Assembly: GCF_000519005.1 (NCBI RefSeq)
Contig: NZ_JAER01000016.1
Span: forward strand, 59,052 to 101,800
Length of the DNA: 42,749 nt
Origin: Nocardioides sp. J54
GTDB lineage: Bacteria; Actinomycetota; Actinomycetes; Propionibacteriales; Nocardioidaceae
Reading direction: 5' to 3'
In this document: in pieces, positions 34,425 to 42,295 of the stretch
How positions within the stretch are numbered: the stretch's first letter is position 1
Layout of the letters: the number at the start of each line of letters is the position of its first letter
Made by a program: the position numbers and the translations under genes
Notes under the pieces: model-generated
What the model saw: only the letters and a program-made list of their open reading frames with translations
Told to the model about the DNA's origin: nothing
Database searches by the model: none

Positions 34425-36020
34425 TCAGCCGACCAGCTTCGGCGAGTCGCACTTCGGGGTGCGGAACTTGTAGATGTCCGCGCCGCTGAGGTCGATGCCG
34501 AGCGCGTTGAGCAACGGGCTGAGCAGCACCGTGTCCAGGCTCTGGATCAGCGGGTTCACCAGCCCGGACAGCAGCCCGTTGATGATCGGGCCGAGGACCA
34601 CACCGACGGGGAGCCCGATCAGCTTGATGGCGTTGGTGTTCACGGTCAGCACCGGGAGGCCGCCGGTCCCCGAGCCGATCGTGTTCGGGATGTCGTAGTC
34701 GCCGTCCTTGGTGATCTCGATGTTCGCCACCCCCGAGGTCGTGGTCGACCCCTTGATGGTGATCGGGCCACCCACGACCGGGATGCCGAGCAGGTAGACG
34801 GTGATCTCGAGCTTCAGGTCGACGTCGAGCAGGCCGTCGGAGACCCGGATGCTCAGCCCGGTGTTCGGCGAGCAGCGGACGTCGGTCAACGCCCCCTTGG
34901 CCGACGCGACCTTGACCGAGCCGCTGAGGCTGATGTCGGTCTTCCCGACCAGCGCGAGGTCCAGCTTGAGCGCGTTCGCCGACAGGTTGACCTGGATCTG
35001 GCTCGACTCGGCGGTGACCTGGTTCTTCCGACCGCAGGCCAGACGAGGCGCCTCGATGGCCGAGAGGCTCACACCGACGTTGGCCAGCGGTCCGAGGTTC
35101 ACGGCCGCCTGCGGGATCGTGAGTGCGTTCTGCCCGGTGGCAGCGGCGGCTGCGGCCGTGACCAGGTCGAGCAGGTTGAGCCCCGCGTCGAGGCCCGTGG
35201 AGCCGCCGGTGCCGAGGTCGATCAGGTCCCCGGCGTTGAGCTTGACGTCCTCCAGGCCGACCGCGATCGACTGCAGGAGGCCGACGTACGCGGCGTGACC
35301 CTGCTGGGCCAGCACCTCGGCGGTGGCCAGGTAGAAGTCGGCGAGGCTGAGCAGCTGGCCGCCCTCGACCAGGGCGCCGAGCGTGCCGGCGCCGACCTTG
35401 GCGCCGAGCAGGTCGAGCAGCTGGATGTCGGCGTTGGCGAGGCCGTTGTAGTCGATCGCGCCGACGTTGACGTTGCTGCCCAGTGCGCCCAGCAGCGGGC
35501 CGAGGATGGGCGAGGCGCCGGTGTTGACGCGCGCGGCGTAGGACCCGATCGAGAAGCAGGCGCCGCCCTCGGACTGCGCGACGGCGGTACGACGTGCGTC
35601 GCCGGTCGCGACGCCCGTGATCCCGTCGAACGCGAAGTCGACGGAGGTGTCGGCAATGACGCGCACGGCGTTCGGAACCTCGCCGCTCGCGACCGGCACG
35701 AACTCGCCGTCGACGAGCTTGCCGAGGTCCCAGCTCAGGTCCGGCGCAGCGCCGACGGTGTCGTCGTTGCGGGCCACGCTCTTGGCCATCTCGGTGTCCA
35801 TGGTGGCGGCGAGGGCACCCCGGGTGCGCCCGTCGAGGTTGCGGGCGAGGTCGAGCGCGACGACGTCGGCCAGGGCCTGCATGTCGCGGCGGGCGGTGCG
35901 CTGCATGCCGAGGTCGACCGCGAACGCGGAGATCACGAGCAGCACGAGCGTCAGCCCGACGCCCATGACGACGGCGACGACGCCGCGCTCGTCCCGGGCG
36001 CGGCGGAGCCGGCGCTCCAT
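34425..36020 (-). CDS. TadG-like secreted protein A
   Basis: This is a 531-residue protein with an N-terminal Tad (TadE/G-like) helix (about 12-35, RGVVAVVMGVGLTLVLLVISAFAVDLG) followed by MQRTARRDMQALADVVALDLARNLDGRT. The rest is a large extracytoplasmic domain rich in Gly, Leu and Asn with few charges. It ends GADIYKFRTPKCDSPKLVG. It lacks the glutamate needed for prepilin-type processing. Its start overlaps the TadE-like stop by one base. It is clearly paralogous to the other TadG-like protein of the cluster, sharing both ends. No Tad ATPase or platform gene is nearby. Confidence 0.82.
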   Translation of the reverse strand: MERRLRRARDERGVVAVVMGVGLTLVLLVISAFAVDLGMQRTARRDMQALADVVALDLARNLDGRTRGALAATMDTEMAKSVARNDDTVGAAPDLSWDLGKLVDGEFVPVASGEVPNAVRVIADTSVDFAFDGITGVATGDARRTAVAQSEGGACFSIGSYAARVNTGASPILGPLLGALGSNVNVGAIDYNGLANADIQLLDLLGAKVGAGTLGALVEGGQLLSLADFYLATAEVLAQQGHAAYVGLLQSIAVGLEDVKLNAGDLIDLGTGGSTGLDAGLNLLDLVTAAAAAATGQNALTIPQAAVNLGPLANVGVSLSAIEAPRLACGRKNQVTAESSQIQVNLSANALKLDLALVGKTDISLSGSVKVASAKGALTDVRCSPNTGLSIRVSDGLLDVDLKLEITVYLLGIPVVGGPITIKGSTTTSGVANIEITKDGDYDIPNTIGSGTGGLPVLTVNTNAIKLIGLPVGVVLGPIINGLLSGLVNPLIQSLDTVLLSPLLNALGIDLSGADIYKFRTPKCDSPKLVG

Positions 36021-36502
36021 CAGCTGACCCTCGCGACGGCGCTGTACTTCAGGTTGTCGGGCAGCACGATGCCCATGCCGGGCACCGGCAGCAGCGGGCT
36101 GCCGTCGTAGTCGTAGTTGATCGTCACGGTGACGCAGCGGACCGAGGCGGCCTCGCCGGCACAGGTCGCGACGTCGACCGCGCACGACCCGGCGGGGTCA
36201 CCGTTGCGGCTGAGCGAATTGCCGCTGCAGGTGACGCCGTAGCTGTCCAGTGCGTCGTTGAGCGCCGCGAGCGCCGCAGGCACCTGGTCGGCGTCACGCT
36301 GGGCGACCGCGGCCGCGCGGGCGCCCTCGGCGGCGGCCTGGCTGATGGCCTGGCGGAAGCTCAGCATGTAGCCGTAGCTGATGATGCCGAAGACCAGGAG
36401 CAGCAGGATCGGCATGATCAGCGCGAACTCGACCGCGGCGGCACCCCTCTCGTGCCCTCGTGCACGCGCACGAGCGCGCCCCCACAGCACTACACGCCTC
36501 AT
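36020..36502 (-). CDS. TadE-family pseudopilin
   Basis: This is a 160-residue protein. RG-AAAVEFALIMPILLLLVFG (about 18-38) is the TadE helix with Gly before and Glu at +5, matching a prepilin-peptidase cleavage site. The exposed domain contains four cysteines (near 79, 91, 97 and 103) that could form disulfides. The start is chosen at MRRVVL because GGGGAGG lies 7-8 nt upstream; a longer in-frame start at 36646 has no such site. It lies between two TadG-like genes. Confidence 0.87.
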   Translation of the reverse strand: MRRVVLWGRARARARGHERGAAAVEFALIMPILLLLVFGIISYGYMLSFRQAISQAAAEGARAAAVAQRDADQVPAALAALNDALDSYGVTCSGNSLSRNGDPAGSCAVDVATCAGEAASVRCVTVTINYDYDGSPLLPVPGMGIVLPDNLKYSAVARVS

Positions 36503-36556
36503 CGGCCGGCCTCCCCGCCTCAAGCTCCCATGACGCCCCCGAGTGGCGATGTCCGG

Positions 36557-36644
36557 AGGATAGTGTTCGCGTTCACAACGAGGGAACGAATCCCGGGTAA
36601 CTCTGCCCGGCCGGGGGATTTCGCCTAGTCCTTTAGTACTAGTC
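36557..36644. promoter_or_regulatory. AT-rich palindromic block upstream of tadE
   Basis: The 140-bp gap between the TadG-like gene B and tadE contains TAGTACTA (36634-36641, perfect palindrome) next to ACTAGT and a second CTAG. It also has CCCGGCCGGG (36606-36615) and a TATCCT box (36557-36562, minus strand). Such AT-rich runs are rare here and suggest a regulated internal promoter for tadE. Confidence 0.4.
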
Positions 36645-38400
36645 ATCCCACGAGGCGCGGAGTCGCGCAGGTGACGCCCACGGCGTACACGTCGGCGCCG
36701 GCGAGGCGCAGGCCCACCATCCGCGCGACGGGGCCGATGAACTGCTGGTTGATGTTCTCGACGAGCGGCGTCAGCGTCTTCTCCACGAATCCCTTCCCCG
36801 ACGTGGTGAGCACCTCGAGGATCGGGCCGGTGATCGCGGTGACGGCGGGCAGCTGGGCCACCTGGCCGTTGAACTTCACCGACGTGACCGTCGGGACGAT
36901 GGAGGCCACGTCGAGGGTCATCGCCGAACCGACGGAGACGGGGGTCTCGTCGTTCGGGGGCAGGCGCAGGTCGGCACGACCGCCGCCGCCGCTGCTCGAC
37001 GTGCCGATGGTGAGCCGGACCTCGACCTCGAGCGAGATCTTGCTGCCGAGGTCGAGGATGTTGCCGAGCAGGTTGGTCAGGACGCTCGTCAGGCCCAGGC
37101 CGAGCAGGTTGGAGAGCTTCACGTCGGCGGCGACCGAGACGTCCGCGTGCAGCTGGTACGACGCCAGCCCGCTCGCGACCTGCACGCTGAACGTCGCGGG
37201 GTCGACTGCCGACCCGTCGCCGCAGTGCACCTGCGGCGGCGAGACCAGCCGGCCGGTGCCGCTGCCGGCCACGACCTCGAGGGAGCCGCTCCCCTTCGGG
37301 GTCTGCAGGGTGCCCAGGCCCGGGATGTTGAGGCTGGGCATGTTCGTGAACTTGATGCCGAGCGTGCCGTCGAGCTGGGCGGTGTCCGCGACGGCCTGGG
37401 CGGAGTTCGGCACGCCGCAGGCGAGCTCGGCGGCGGCGACGAGGGTGATGCCGCCGGTGAACTGGAACCCGACGCCGGGGACCCCGCCCTGGATGTTCGG
37501 CACGCCGATGAAGTGCTCGCCGTCGGAGAGCCGGGCCGAGGCGACGAGGTCGAGCACGTCGAGGTCGATCCCGAGGGCCGCACGGTCGGTGGGGGCGACG
37601 TTGAGGACGTCACCGAGGGAGATGGTGCCGACCGACGCGGTGACGGCGGAGGACGCGATGCGGTGCAGCGCGGTGATGGCGACCGCGTTGTCCTCCGGCT
37701 CGTTCGAGAGCGCCTCGATCGTGGCGAGCACCAGCTCGGCGTACGTGATGGTGCCGCCGAGCAGGCGCTCCGGGCTGCCGATGACCGTCGTGGCGGCGAG
37801 GTCGAGGAGGCGCACGTCGGCGAGCGCGAGGCCGCGGTAGCCGACGAGGTCGAGGTTGACGCCCAGCAGGTCGTTGAGCGGGGCGAGCACGGTGCTGTCA
37901 CCGCTGCGGATCGCCGCGACGAAGGACCCGAGCCGGAAGCAGGCGGTCGATGAGCTCTCGGCGGCCGCGGTGCGGGTGGCCTCCCCGGACTCGTCGCCGG
38001 TGATCGAGGCGAACGCGAAGGCCACCTCGGTGTGGGCCACGACCCGGACCGCCGACGGGACGCCGGAGCTCATCTGCTGGAAGCCCGAGGTGTCCATGTG
38101 GCCGACCTCGTAGTCGAGGTCGGCCCCCTCGCCGACGATGTCGGCGTTGCGCGCGGCGCTCTCGGCCAGCACCTCGTCCAGCACCGGCGTGAGCTCCGCG
38201 ACGGTGCGGCCGTCGAGCTCGCGGGCGAGGTCGAGCGCGACCAGGTCGGCGACGGCCTGCATGTCGGCGCGGGCGACCCGCTGGAGCCCGATGTCGACGA
38301 CGAAGGCGGAGCCGACCATGAGGACTGCCGTCACCACGACCATGACGAGCGTGACCGCTCCCCGCTGGTCGTCGCGGGCACAGCCGCGCCGGTGCCACAT
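36643..38400 (-). CDS. TadG-like secreted protein B
   Basis: This is a 585-residue protein built like its paralogue. The helix RGAVTLVMVVVTAVLMVGSAFVVDIG (about 14-39) is followed by LQRVARADMQAVADLVALDLARELDGRT. A large, weakly charged exported domain ends GADVYAVGVTCATPRLVG. A GGGG linker near residue 475 divides it. The ATG start is fixed by GGGGGAGGG about 4 nt upstream; an earlier in-frame start lacks one. It precedes tadE by 140 bp. It is probably an accessory component or secreted partner of a Tad pilus encoded elsewhere. Confidence 0.8.
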   Translation of the reverse strand: MWHRRGCARDDQRGAVTLVMVVVTAVLMVGSAFVVDIGLQRVARADMQAVADLVALDLARELDGRTVAELTPVLDEVLAESAARNADIVGEGADLDYEVGHMDTSGFQQMSSGVPSAVRVVAHTEVAFAFASITGDESGEATRTAAAESSSTACFRLGSFVAAIRSGDSTVLAPLNDLLGVNLDLVGYRGLALADVRLLDLAATTVIGSPERLLGGTITYAELVLATIEALSNEPEDNAVAITALHRIASSAVTASVGTISLGDVLNVAPTDRAALGIDLDVLDLVASARLSDGEHFIGVPNIQGGVPGVGFQFTGGITLVAAAELACGVPNSAQAVADTAQLDGTLGIKFTNMPSLNIPGLGTLQTPKGSGSLEVVAGSGTGRLVSPPQVHCGDGSAVDPATFSVQVASGLASYQLHADVSVAADVKLSNLLGLGLTSVLTNLLGNILDLGSKISLEVEVRLTIGTSSSGGGGRADLRLPPNDETPVSVGSAMTLDVASIVPTVTSVKFNGQVAQLPAVTAITGPILEVLTTSGKGFVEKTLTPLVENINQQFIGPVARMVGLRLAGADVYAVGVTCATPRLVG

Positions 38401-38538
38401 GGCGCCCTCCCCCGATGCCGTGTCGCAGCAGGGCCGACCGGTGCCGGCCCTGACATACATGGATCGGCCTGGAGGGGCCTGCGCGCAAGTCCCGGGGGCG
38501 GAATCGGGACGTTCGTCCCGGGGGATCCGTCCGTTCGG
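38401..38538. promoter_or_regulatory. Gap between TadG-like B and DUF2469 with stacked hairpins
   Basis: CGGGAC-GTTC-GTCCCG (38505-38520) forms a tight hairpin just past the DUF2469 stop, likely its terminator. An upstream GTCCCG (38489-38494) could pair instead with the same CGGGAC. AGGGCCG/CGGCCCT (38430-38436 with 38445-38451) forms another stem just before the TadG-like gene. The promoter of that gene must lie here but is not recognisable. Confidence 0.45.
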
Positions 38539-38847
38539 TCAGCTCTTGGGGAGCTCGATGTCCGAGGTGGCGAGCTCCTCGACGTTGACGTCCTTGAAGG
38601 TCAGCACCTTCACGTTCTTCGCGAACCGGGCGGGGCGGTACATGTCCCACACCCAGGCATCGGCGATGGTCACCTCGAAGAAGACGTCCGTGCCCTCGGA
38701 GCGCGCCTTCACGTCGACCGAGTTGCACAGGTAGAACCGGCGGTCGGTCTCGACGACGTACTTGAAGATGCCGACGACGTCGCGGTACTCCCGGTAGAGG
38801 TTCAGCTCCTGCTCGGTCTCGTACTTCTCGAGGTCCTCGGCGCTCAC
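38539..38847 (-). CDS. DUF2469 family protein
   Basis: This is a 102-residue actinobacterial protein of unknown function. MSAEDLEKYETEQELNLYREYRDVVGIFKYVVETDRRFYLCN and the later VTIADAWVWDMYRPARF are near-invariant in the family. It always lies beside rnhB. A TAGAGT box 7 nt before the GTG, within the end of rnhB, suggests a leaderless mRNA of its own. Confidence 0.95.
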   Translation of the reverse strand: MSAEDLEKYETEQELNLYREYRDVVGIFKYVVETDRRFYLCNSVDVKARSEGTDVFFEVTIADAWVWDMYRPARFAKNVKVLTFKDVNVEELATSDIELPKS

Positions 38848-38860
38848 GTGGCCGACTCTA
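38848..38860 (-). promoter_or_regulatory. -10 box TAGAGT placed for leaderless DUF2469 mRNA
   Basis: TAGAGT (38855-38860, minus strand) overlaps the rnhB stop and is followed by 7 nt and the GTG start. Confidence 0.55.
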
Positions 38861-39544
38861 GCCGTCCTCCGCCACCGCGGCCGGGAGCGGCTCCAGCCCG
38901 GCCGCGCGTCGCACGTTGACGAAGCGCATCCGGTGCACCGGCGAGGGCCCGTGCTGCTCGAGCGCGGCGGTGTGGGTGGCGGTGATGTAGCCCTTGTGGG
39001 TCTTGAAGTCGTACTCCGGCCACTGCTCGTCGAGCTCGAGCATGAGCCGGTCGCGGGTCACCTTCGCGAGCACCGACGCGGCGGCCACGCAGGCCGCCAC
39101 CCGGTCGCCCTTCCAGACGGCCAGGCCGGGGGCACCGAGCCCGTCGACCGGGAACCCGTCGGTCAGCACGTACGACGGCGCGACGGCCAGCTTCGCGACG
39201 GCGCGCCGCAGCGCCTCGACGTTGGCGACGTGCATGCCGAGCCGGTCGCACTCCTCGTGCGGGATGACCACGACCGACCAGGCGACGGCGCGCTTGACGA
39301 TCTGCTCGTAGCACCGCTCCCGCGACGCGGCGGTCAGCAGCTTGGAGTCGGCGAGGCCGGGCACGATCCCGGCCTTGCCGGGCGGCAGGATCGCGGCGCC
39401 GGCCACCAGCGGGCCCGCGCAGGCCCCGCGGCCGGCCTCGTCCACGCCGGCGACAGGCTCGAGGCCGTGGCGACGCAGGGCACGCTCGTAGCCGTAGATG
39501 CCGGCGTCGCGTCGTACCGTCGCTCCCCGGGGCAGCGTCGTCAC
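38858..39544 (-). CDS. rnhB: Ribonuclease HII
   Basis: This 228-residue enzyme removes RNA from RNA-DNA hybrids and single ribonucleotides from DNA. GVDEAGRGACAGP (about 34-46) supplies the Asp-Glu pair, with DSKLL and YVLTDG as further active-site segments. ASVLAKVTRDRLM and the HKGYITATHTAAL helix are typical. The start is GTG, 12 bp past lepB, preceded by a G-rich stretch. The order lepB-rnhB is conserved. Confidence 0.96.
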   Translation of the reverse strand: MTTLPRGATVRRDAGIYGYERALRRHGLEPVAGVDEAGRGACAGPLVAGAAILPPGKAGIVPGLADSKLLTAASRERCYEQIVKRAVAWSVVVIPHEECDRLGMHVANVEALRRAVAKLAVAPSYVLTDGFPVDGLGAPGLAVWKGDRVAACVAAASVLAKVTRDRLMLELDEQWPEYDFKTHKGYITATHTAALEQHGPSPVHRMRFVNVRRAAGLEPLPAAVAEDG

Positions 39545-39556
39545 GTGCCCACCCCG

Positions 39557-40429
39557 CTAGCTCCGGCCCAGCGCGTCGACCTTCTCGGCCTTCTCGACCA
39601 GGTCGGCGGGCGGGGCGTCGGGGACGTCGGCGAAGGCCTCGGGGCGGCTGATCCAGCGCCAGCGGTCGCGCGGCCAGATCAGCGTGAAGACCTTGCCCAC
39701 CACCAGGTCGGTGTCGACCCAGGGGCTCTGGGTGCACGGGTCCTCGTCGGCGCTGCACAGGTGGGCGCGGGAGTCGGCGGAGTGGCCGCGGTTGTCGCCG
39801 AGGACCAGCAGCTTGCCGACCGGGATCGGCCCGATGGTCCAGCTGCACGGCCGGGCCAGCGCCGAGCCGCGCTCGGTGACCCAGTCCTCGACCGGCGCGG
39901 TGCAGCTGCCCGGGTCGGGGCCGAGGTAGTCCGACTCGTCGATGGCCTTGCCGTTCACCGAGAGCCGGCCCTGCTCGTCGCAGCACACGACGATGTCGCC
40001 CTCGGTGCCGATCACGCGCTTCACGAGGTGGCCGCCGGTCGGGTAGAGCCCGACCTTCGACAACAGGCTGGCGAGGCCGGTGGGGCCGGCGGAGTCGGCC
40101 GGCCCGAGCCACTCGCCCGGGTCCTCGAAGACGACGACGTCGCCGCGCTGCGGGCTGCCGCCGAACCAGTAGGACACCTTCTGGACCAGGATCCGGTCGT
40201 TCTCGACCAGGCCGGGCTCCATCGACTCCGAGGGGATGTAGAACGCCTGGACGAAGAACGCCTTGATCACGATGGCGAGGCCGAGGGCGACGGCGAGCAG
40301 CAGGATGCTCTCCTGCCACACGGGCAGGTGCTTGCGGGTCGCTGCGTGGCTGCGTCGGGACCCGCTGCCCTCGCTGGCCGGGGCGTCCTCGGGGCGCTCC
40401 GGGGAGCCGTCGGTCTCGTCGGTCGTCAC
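39557..40429 (-). CDS. lepB: Signal peptidase I
   Basis: This 290-residue membrane protease removes signal peptides of exported proteins. It has an N-terminal cytoplasmic tail (1-38), one membrane helix (about 41-61), the catalytic serine in IPSESMEPGL and the lysine in GGHLVKRVIGTEGD. A late GDNRGHSADSR box is also typical. The exposed domain has six cysteines (VVCCDEQ, GSCTAP, RPCSW, HLCSADEDPC), more than usual, which may form disulfides. The GTG start has TAGACT 8 nt upstream. Confidence 0.95.
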   Translation of the reverse strand: MTTDETDGSPERPEDAPASEGSGSRRSHAATRKHLPVWQESILLLAVALGLAIVIKAFFVQAFYIPSESMEPGLVENDRILVQKVSYWFGGSPQRGDVVVFEDPGEWLGPADSAGPTGLASLLSKVGLYPTGGHLVKRVIGTEGDIVVCCDEQGRLSVNGKAIDESDYLGPDPGSCTAPVEDWVTERGSALARPCSWTIGPIPVGKLLVLGDNRGHSADSRAHLCSADEDPCTQSPWVDTDLVVGKVFTLIWPRDRWRWISRPEAFADVPDAPPADLVEKAEKVDALGRS

Positions 40430-40443
40430 GAAGGTCGAGTCTA
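40430..40443 (-). promoter_or_regulatory. -10 box TAGACT placed for leaderless lepB mRNA
   Basis: TAGACT (40438-40443, minus strand) is followed by 8 nt and the lepB GTG. It lies just beyond the rplS terminator. Confidence 0.55.
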
Positions 40444-40466
40444 GGCAGGCCGGCCCCGTGAGATGC

Positions 40467-40500
40467 ACGAAGGCCCGACCGGAACCGGTCGGGCCTTCGT
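40467..40500 (-). terminator. Perfect 16-bp hairpin after rplS
   Basis: ACGAAGGCCCGACCGG (40467-40482) and its exact complement (40485-40500) are separated by AA, 23 nt past the rplS stop. It separates rplS from lepB. Confidence 0.85.
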
Positions 40501-40523
40501 GGAGCGCTTCGTCGAGCGGAGGC

Positions 40524-40886
40524 TCAGACCTCGCGACGCTCCTTGATCTTGGCGGCCTTGCCGCGCAGGTTGCGCAGGTAGTACAGCTTCGAGCGGCGCA
40601 CGTCACCGTAGGTGACGACCTCGATCTTCTCGAAGATCGGCGAGTGGAGCGGGAAGGTCCGCTCGACACCGACGCCGAAGGAGACCTTGCGAACGGTGAA
40701 GGTGCGACCGACGCCCGAGCCGTGGACGCGGATGACGACGCCCTGGAAGACCTGGACGCGGGACCGGTTGCCCTCGACGACCTTCACGTGCACCTTGACG
40801 GTGTCACCGGCGCGGAAGTCGGGGATGTCGTCGCGCTTGGCAGCGTTGCCGAGCTCGGTGACCAGGGCAGGACTGGGGTTGCTCAT
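40524..40886 (-). CDS. rplS: 50S ribosomal protein L19
   Basis: This 120-residue ribosomal protein sits at the 30S-50S interface. [33 protein letters not shown] and [24 protein letters not shown] are conserved. The ATG at MSNPSP is chosen because GAGGAG lies 4-5 nt upstream; an in-frame start seven codons earlier has none. It is monocistronic by the strong hairpin behind it. Confidence 0.98.
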   Translation of the reverse strand: MSNPSPALVTELGNAAKRDDIPDFRAGDTVKVHVKVVEGNRSRVQVFQGVVIRVHGSGVGRTFTVRKVSFGVGVERTFPLHSPIFEKIEVVTYGDVRRSKLYYLRNLRGKAAKIKERREV

Positions 40887-41050
40887 GATTCTCCTCGCGA
40901 GTGCCACAGGTCAGCCGCGGTAGTAGTGGATCGAGGTGGTGCGCGGTCGACGGTTCCCCTGTGGCAGAAGCGTCCGCGACACCGACAGAGAATCCTCGCA
41001 CAGTGACCACGACCACCGGAAATCCGGACGGGCGGACCGCCGGGTGCTGC

Positions 41051-41062
41051 CAGACTGGTGCC
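41051..41062 (+). promoter_or_regulatory. Weak -10 box CAGACT before the Fic gene
   Basis: CAGACT (41051-41056) is followed by 6 nt and the ATG. It is one base from TAGACT, with the leaderless spacing seen elsewhere. No Shine-Dalgarno is visible. Confidence 0.35.
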
Positions 41063-42295
41063 ATGACCGCGCCCGGGGACGACGCGACGCCCCTCGACTG
41101 GGAACCGCACCGGTACGAGATCCGCCCCTGGCGCCAGCGGATCATCCGCGGGCCGGCCGCCGACCGCAAGCTGCGGGAGGTCACCGTCTCGCTGCCGCCG
41201 TTCATCCGCGACCTCGAGCTGCCGCTCGACCGCACGCTCGGCGCCATGACGGCCGCGAGCGCCGGCGACCTGAGCCACCTCGACCTGGTCCACGGCCGCA
41301 CCCTCAGCGCCCTCAACCACCTCCAGCTGCGCACCGAGGCGGTCGACTCCTCCAAGATCGAGAACGTCGACGCCAGCCTCGCCGACTACGGCCGCGCCCT
41401 GCTCGGCGTCGGCGCCAACGCCTCCGCGGTATCGATGGCCTCGGCCACCCGCGCGCTGGCGACGATGATCACCGACGCGGACTCCCACCGCGCCGTACGA
41501 CGCGAGGCGATCATCACCGCGCACCGCGAGCTGTTCCGCCGCCACCCCGACGAGGCGCACCGCGCGGGTCAGCTGCGGACCACGCAGAACTGGGTCGGCG
41601 GCAGCGACTACTCCCCCATCGGCGCCCTCCACGTGCCCCCGCCGCCGGAGACCGTCGACGCCTACCTCGACGACCTGTTCGCCTTCGCCAACCGCGAGGA
41701 CATCCCGGCCGTCGCCCAGGCCGCGATCGTGCACGCCCAGTTCGAGTCGATCCACCCGTTCATCGACGGCAACGGCCGGATCGGCCGCACCCTGATCCAC
41801 GCCGTGCTCCGCCGGCGCCGCTCGACCCGCCACCTGACGGTCCCGATCGCCTCCGCCCTCGTCGCGCACCGCGAGACCTACTTCGACGCGCTCAACGACT
41901 ACCGCGACGGCCGCGCCCGCACGATCATCGCGATGATGGCCACCGCCGTCCGGATCGCCACCGCCGAGTCCTGGACCACCGCGAAGAACGTCCAGGAGGT
42001 CCGCGAGCGCTGGGGCGCCACCGTCCCCGAGGCCCGCCCCGGCCAGCCCCTCTTCCGCCTCCTCGACCTGCTCACCGAGGAGCCGATCATCAACGCCGAC
42101 CTCGTCGCCTCCCGCCTCCGCCTCCCCGAGGCCGACGCCCAGGACGCCGTCGACCGCGCCACCGCCGCCAAGATCCTCACCCGCGCCCGCCGCTCCCGGA
42201 AGGCCCCGGTCTGGCTCGCCCAGGACGTGCTCCACGAGGTGGAAGACCTGAGTGCGCGGATCCAGGCCTCTGCGCGGAGGTTGCGGAAGGACTGA
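41063..42295 (+). CDS. Fic-domain AMP-transferase with built-in inhibitory motif
   Basis: This 410-residue Fic protein carries the catalytic motif HPFIDGNGRIGR (His231), which transfers AMP or another nucleotide part to a target hydroxyl. The N-terminal Fic_N domain contains SSKIEN (96-101), matching the [ST]xxxE[GN] inhibitory helix; Glu100 would block the ATP site. This is the self-inhibited class II layout, so no separate antitoxin is expected. A C-terminal winged-helix region (about 335-395) follows, as in many stand-alone Fic proteins. Target unknown. The stop codon abuts a tandem repeat array. Confidence 0.92.
   Translation: MTAPGDDATPLDWEPHRYEIRPWRQRIIRGPAADRKLREVTVSLPPFIRDLELPLDRTLGAMTAASAGDLSHLDLVHGRTLSALNHLQLRTEAVDSSKIENVDASLADYGRALLGVGANASAVSMASATRALATMITDADSHRAVRREAIITAHRELFRRHPDEAHRAGQLRTTQNWVGGSDYSPIGALHVPPPPETVDAYLDDLFAFANREDIPAVAQAAIVHAQFESIHPFIDGNGRIGRTLIHAVLRRRRSTRHLTVPIASALVAHRETYFDALNDYRDGRARTIIAMMATAVRIATAESWTTAKNVQEVRERWGATVPEARPGQPLFRLLDLLTEEPIINADLVASRLRLPEADAQDAVDRATAAKILTRARRSRKAPVWLAQDVLHEVEDLSARIQASARRLRKD

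Noticed and set aside
36503..36646. Longer TadE start
   Set aside because: The extension is polar text with no Shine-Dalgarno, whereas the downstream ATG has GGGGAGG at correct spacing and places the TadE helix normally.
40901..41062. Longer N-terminus for the Fic protein
   Set aside because: The frame is open upstream, but the extra 54 residues are Pro/Thr/Ser-rich and unlike Fic proteins. The ATG at 41063 has a promoter-like box at leaderless spacing.
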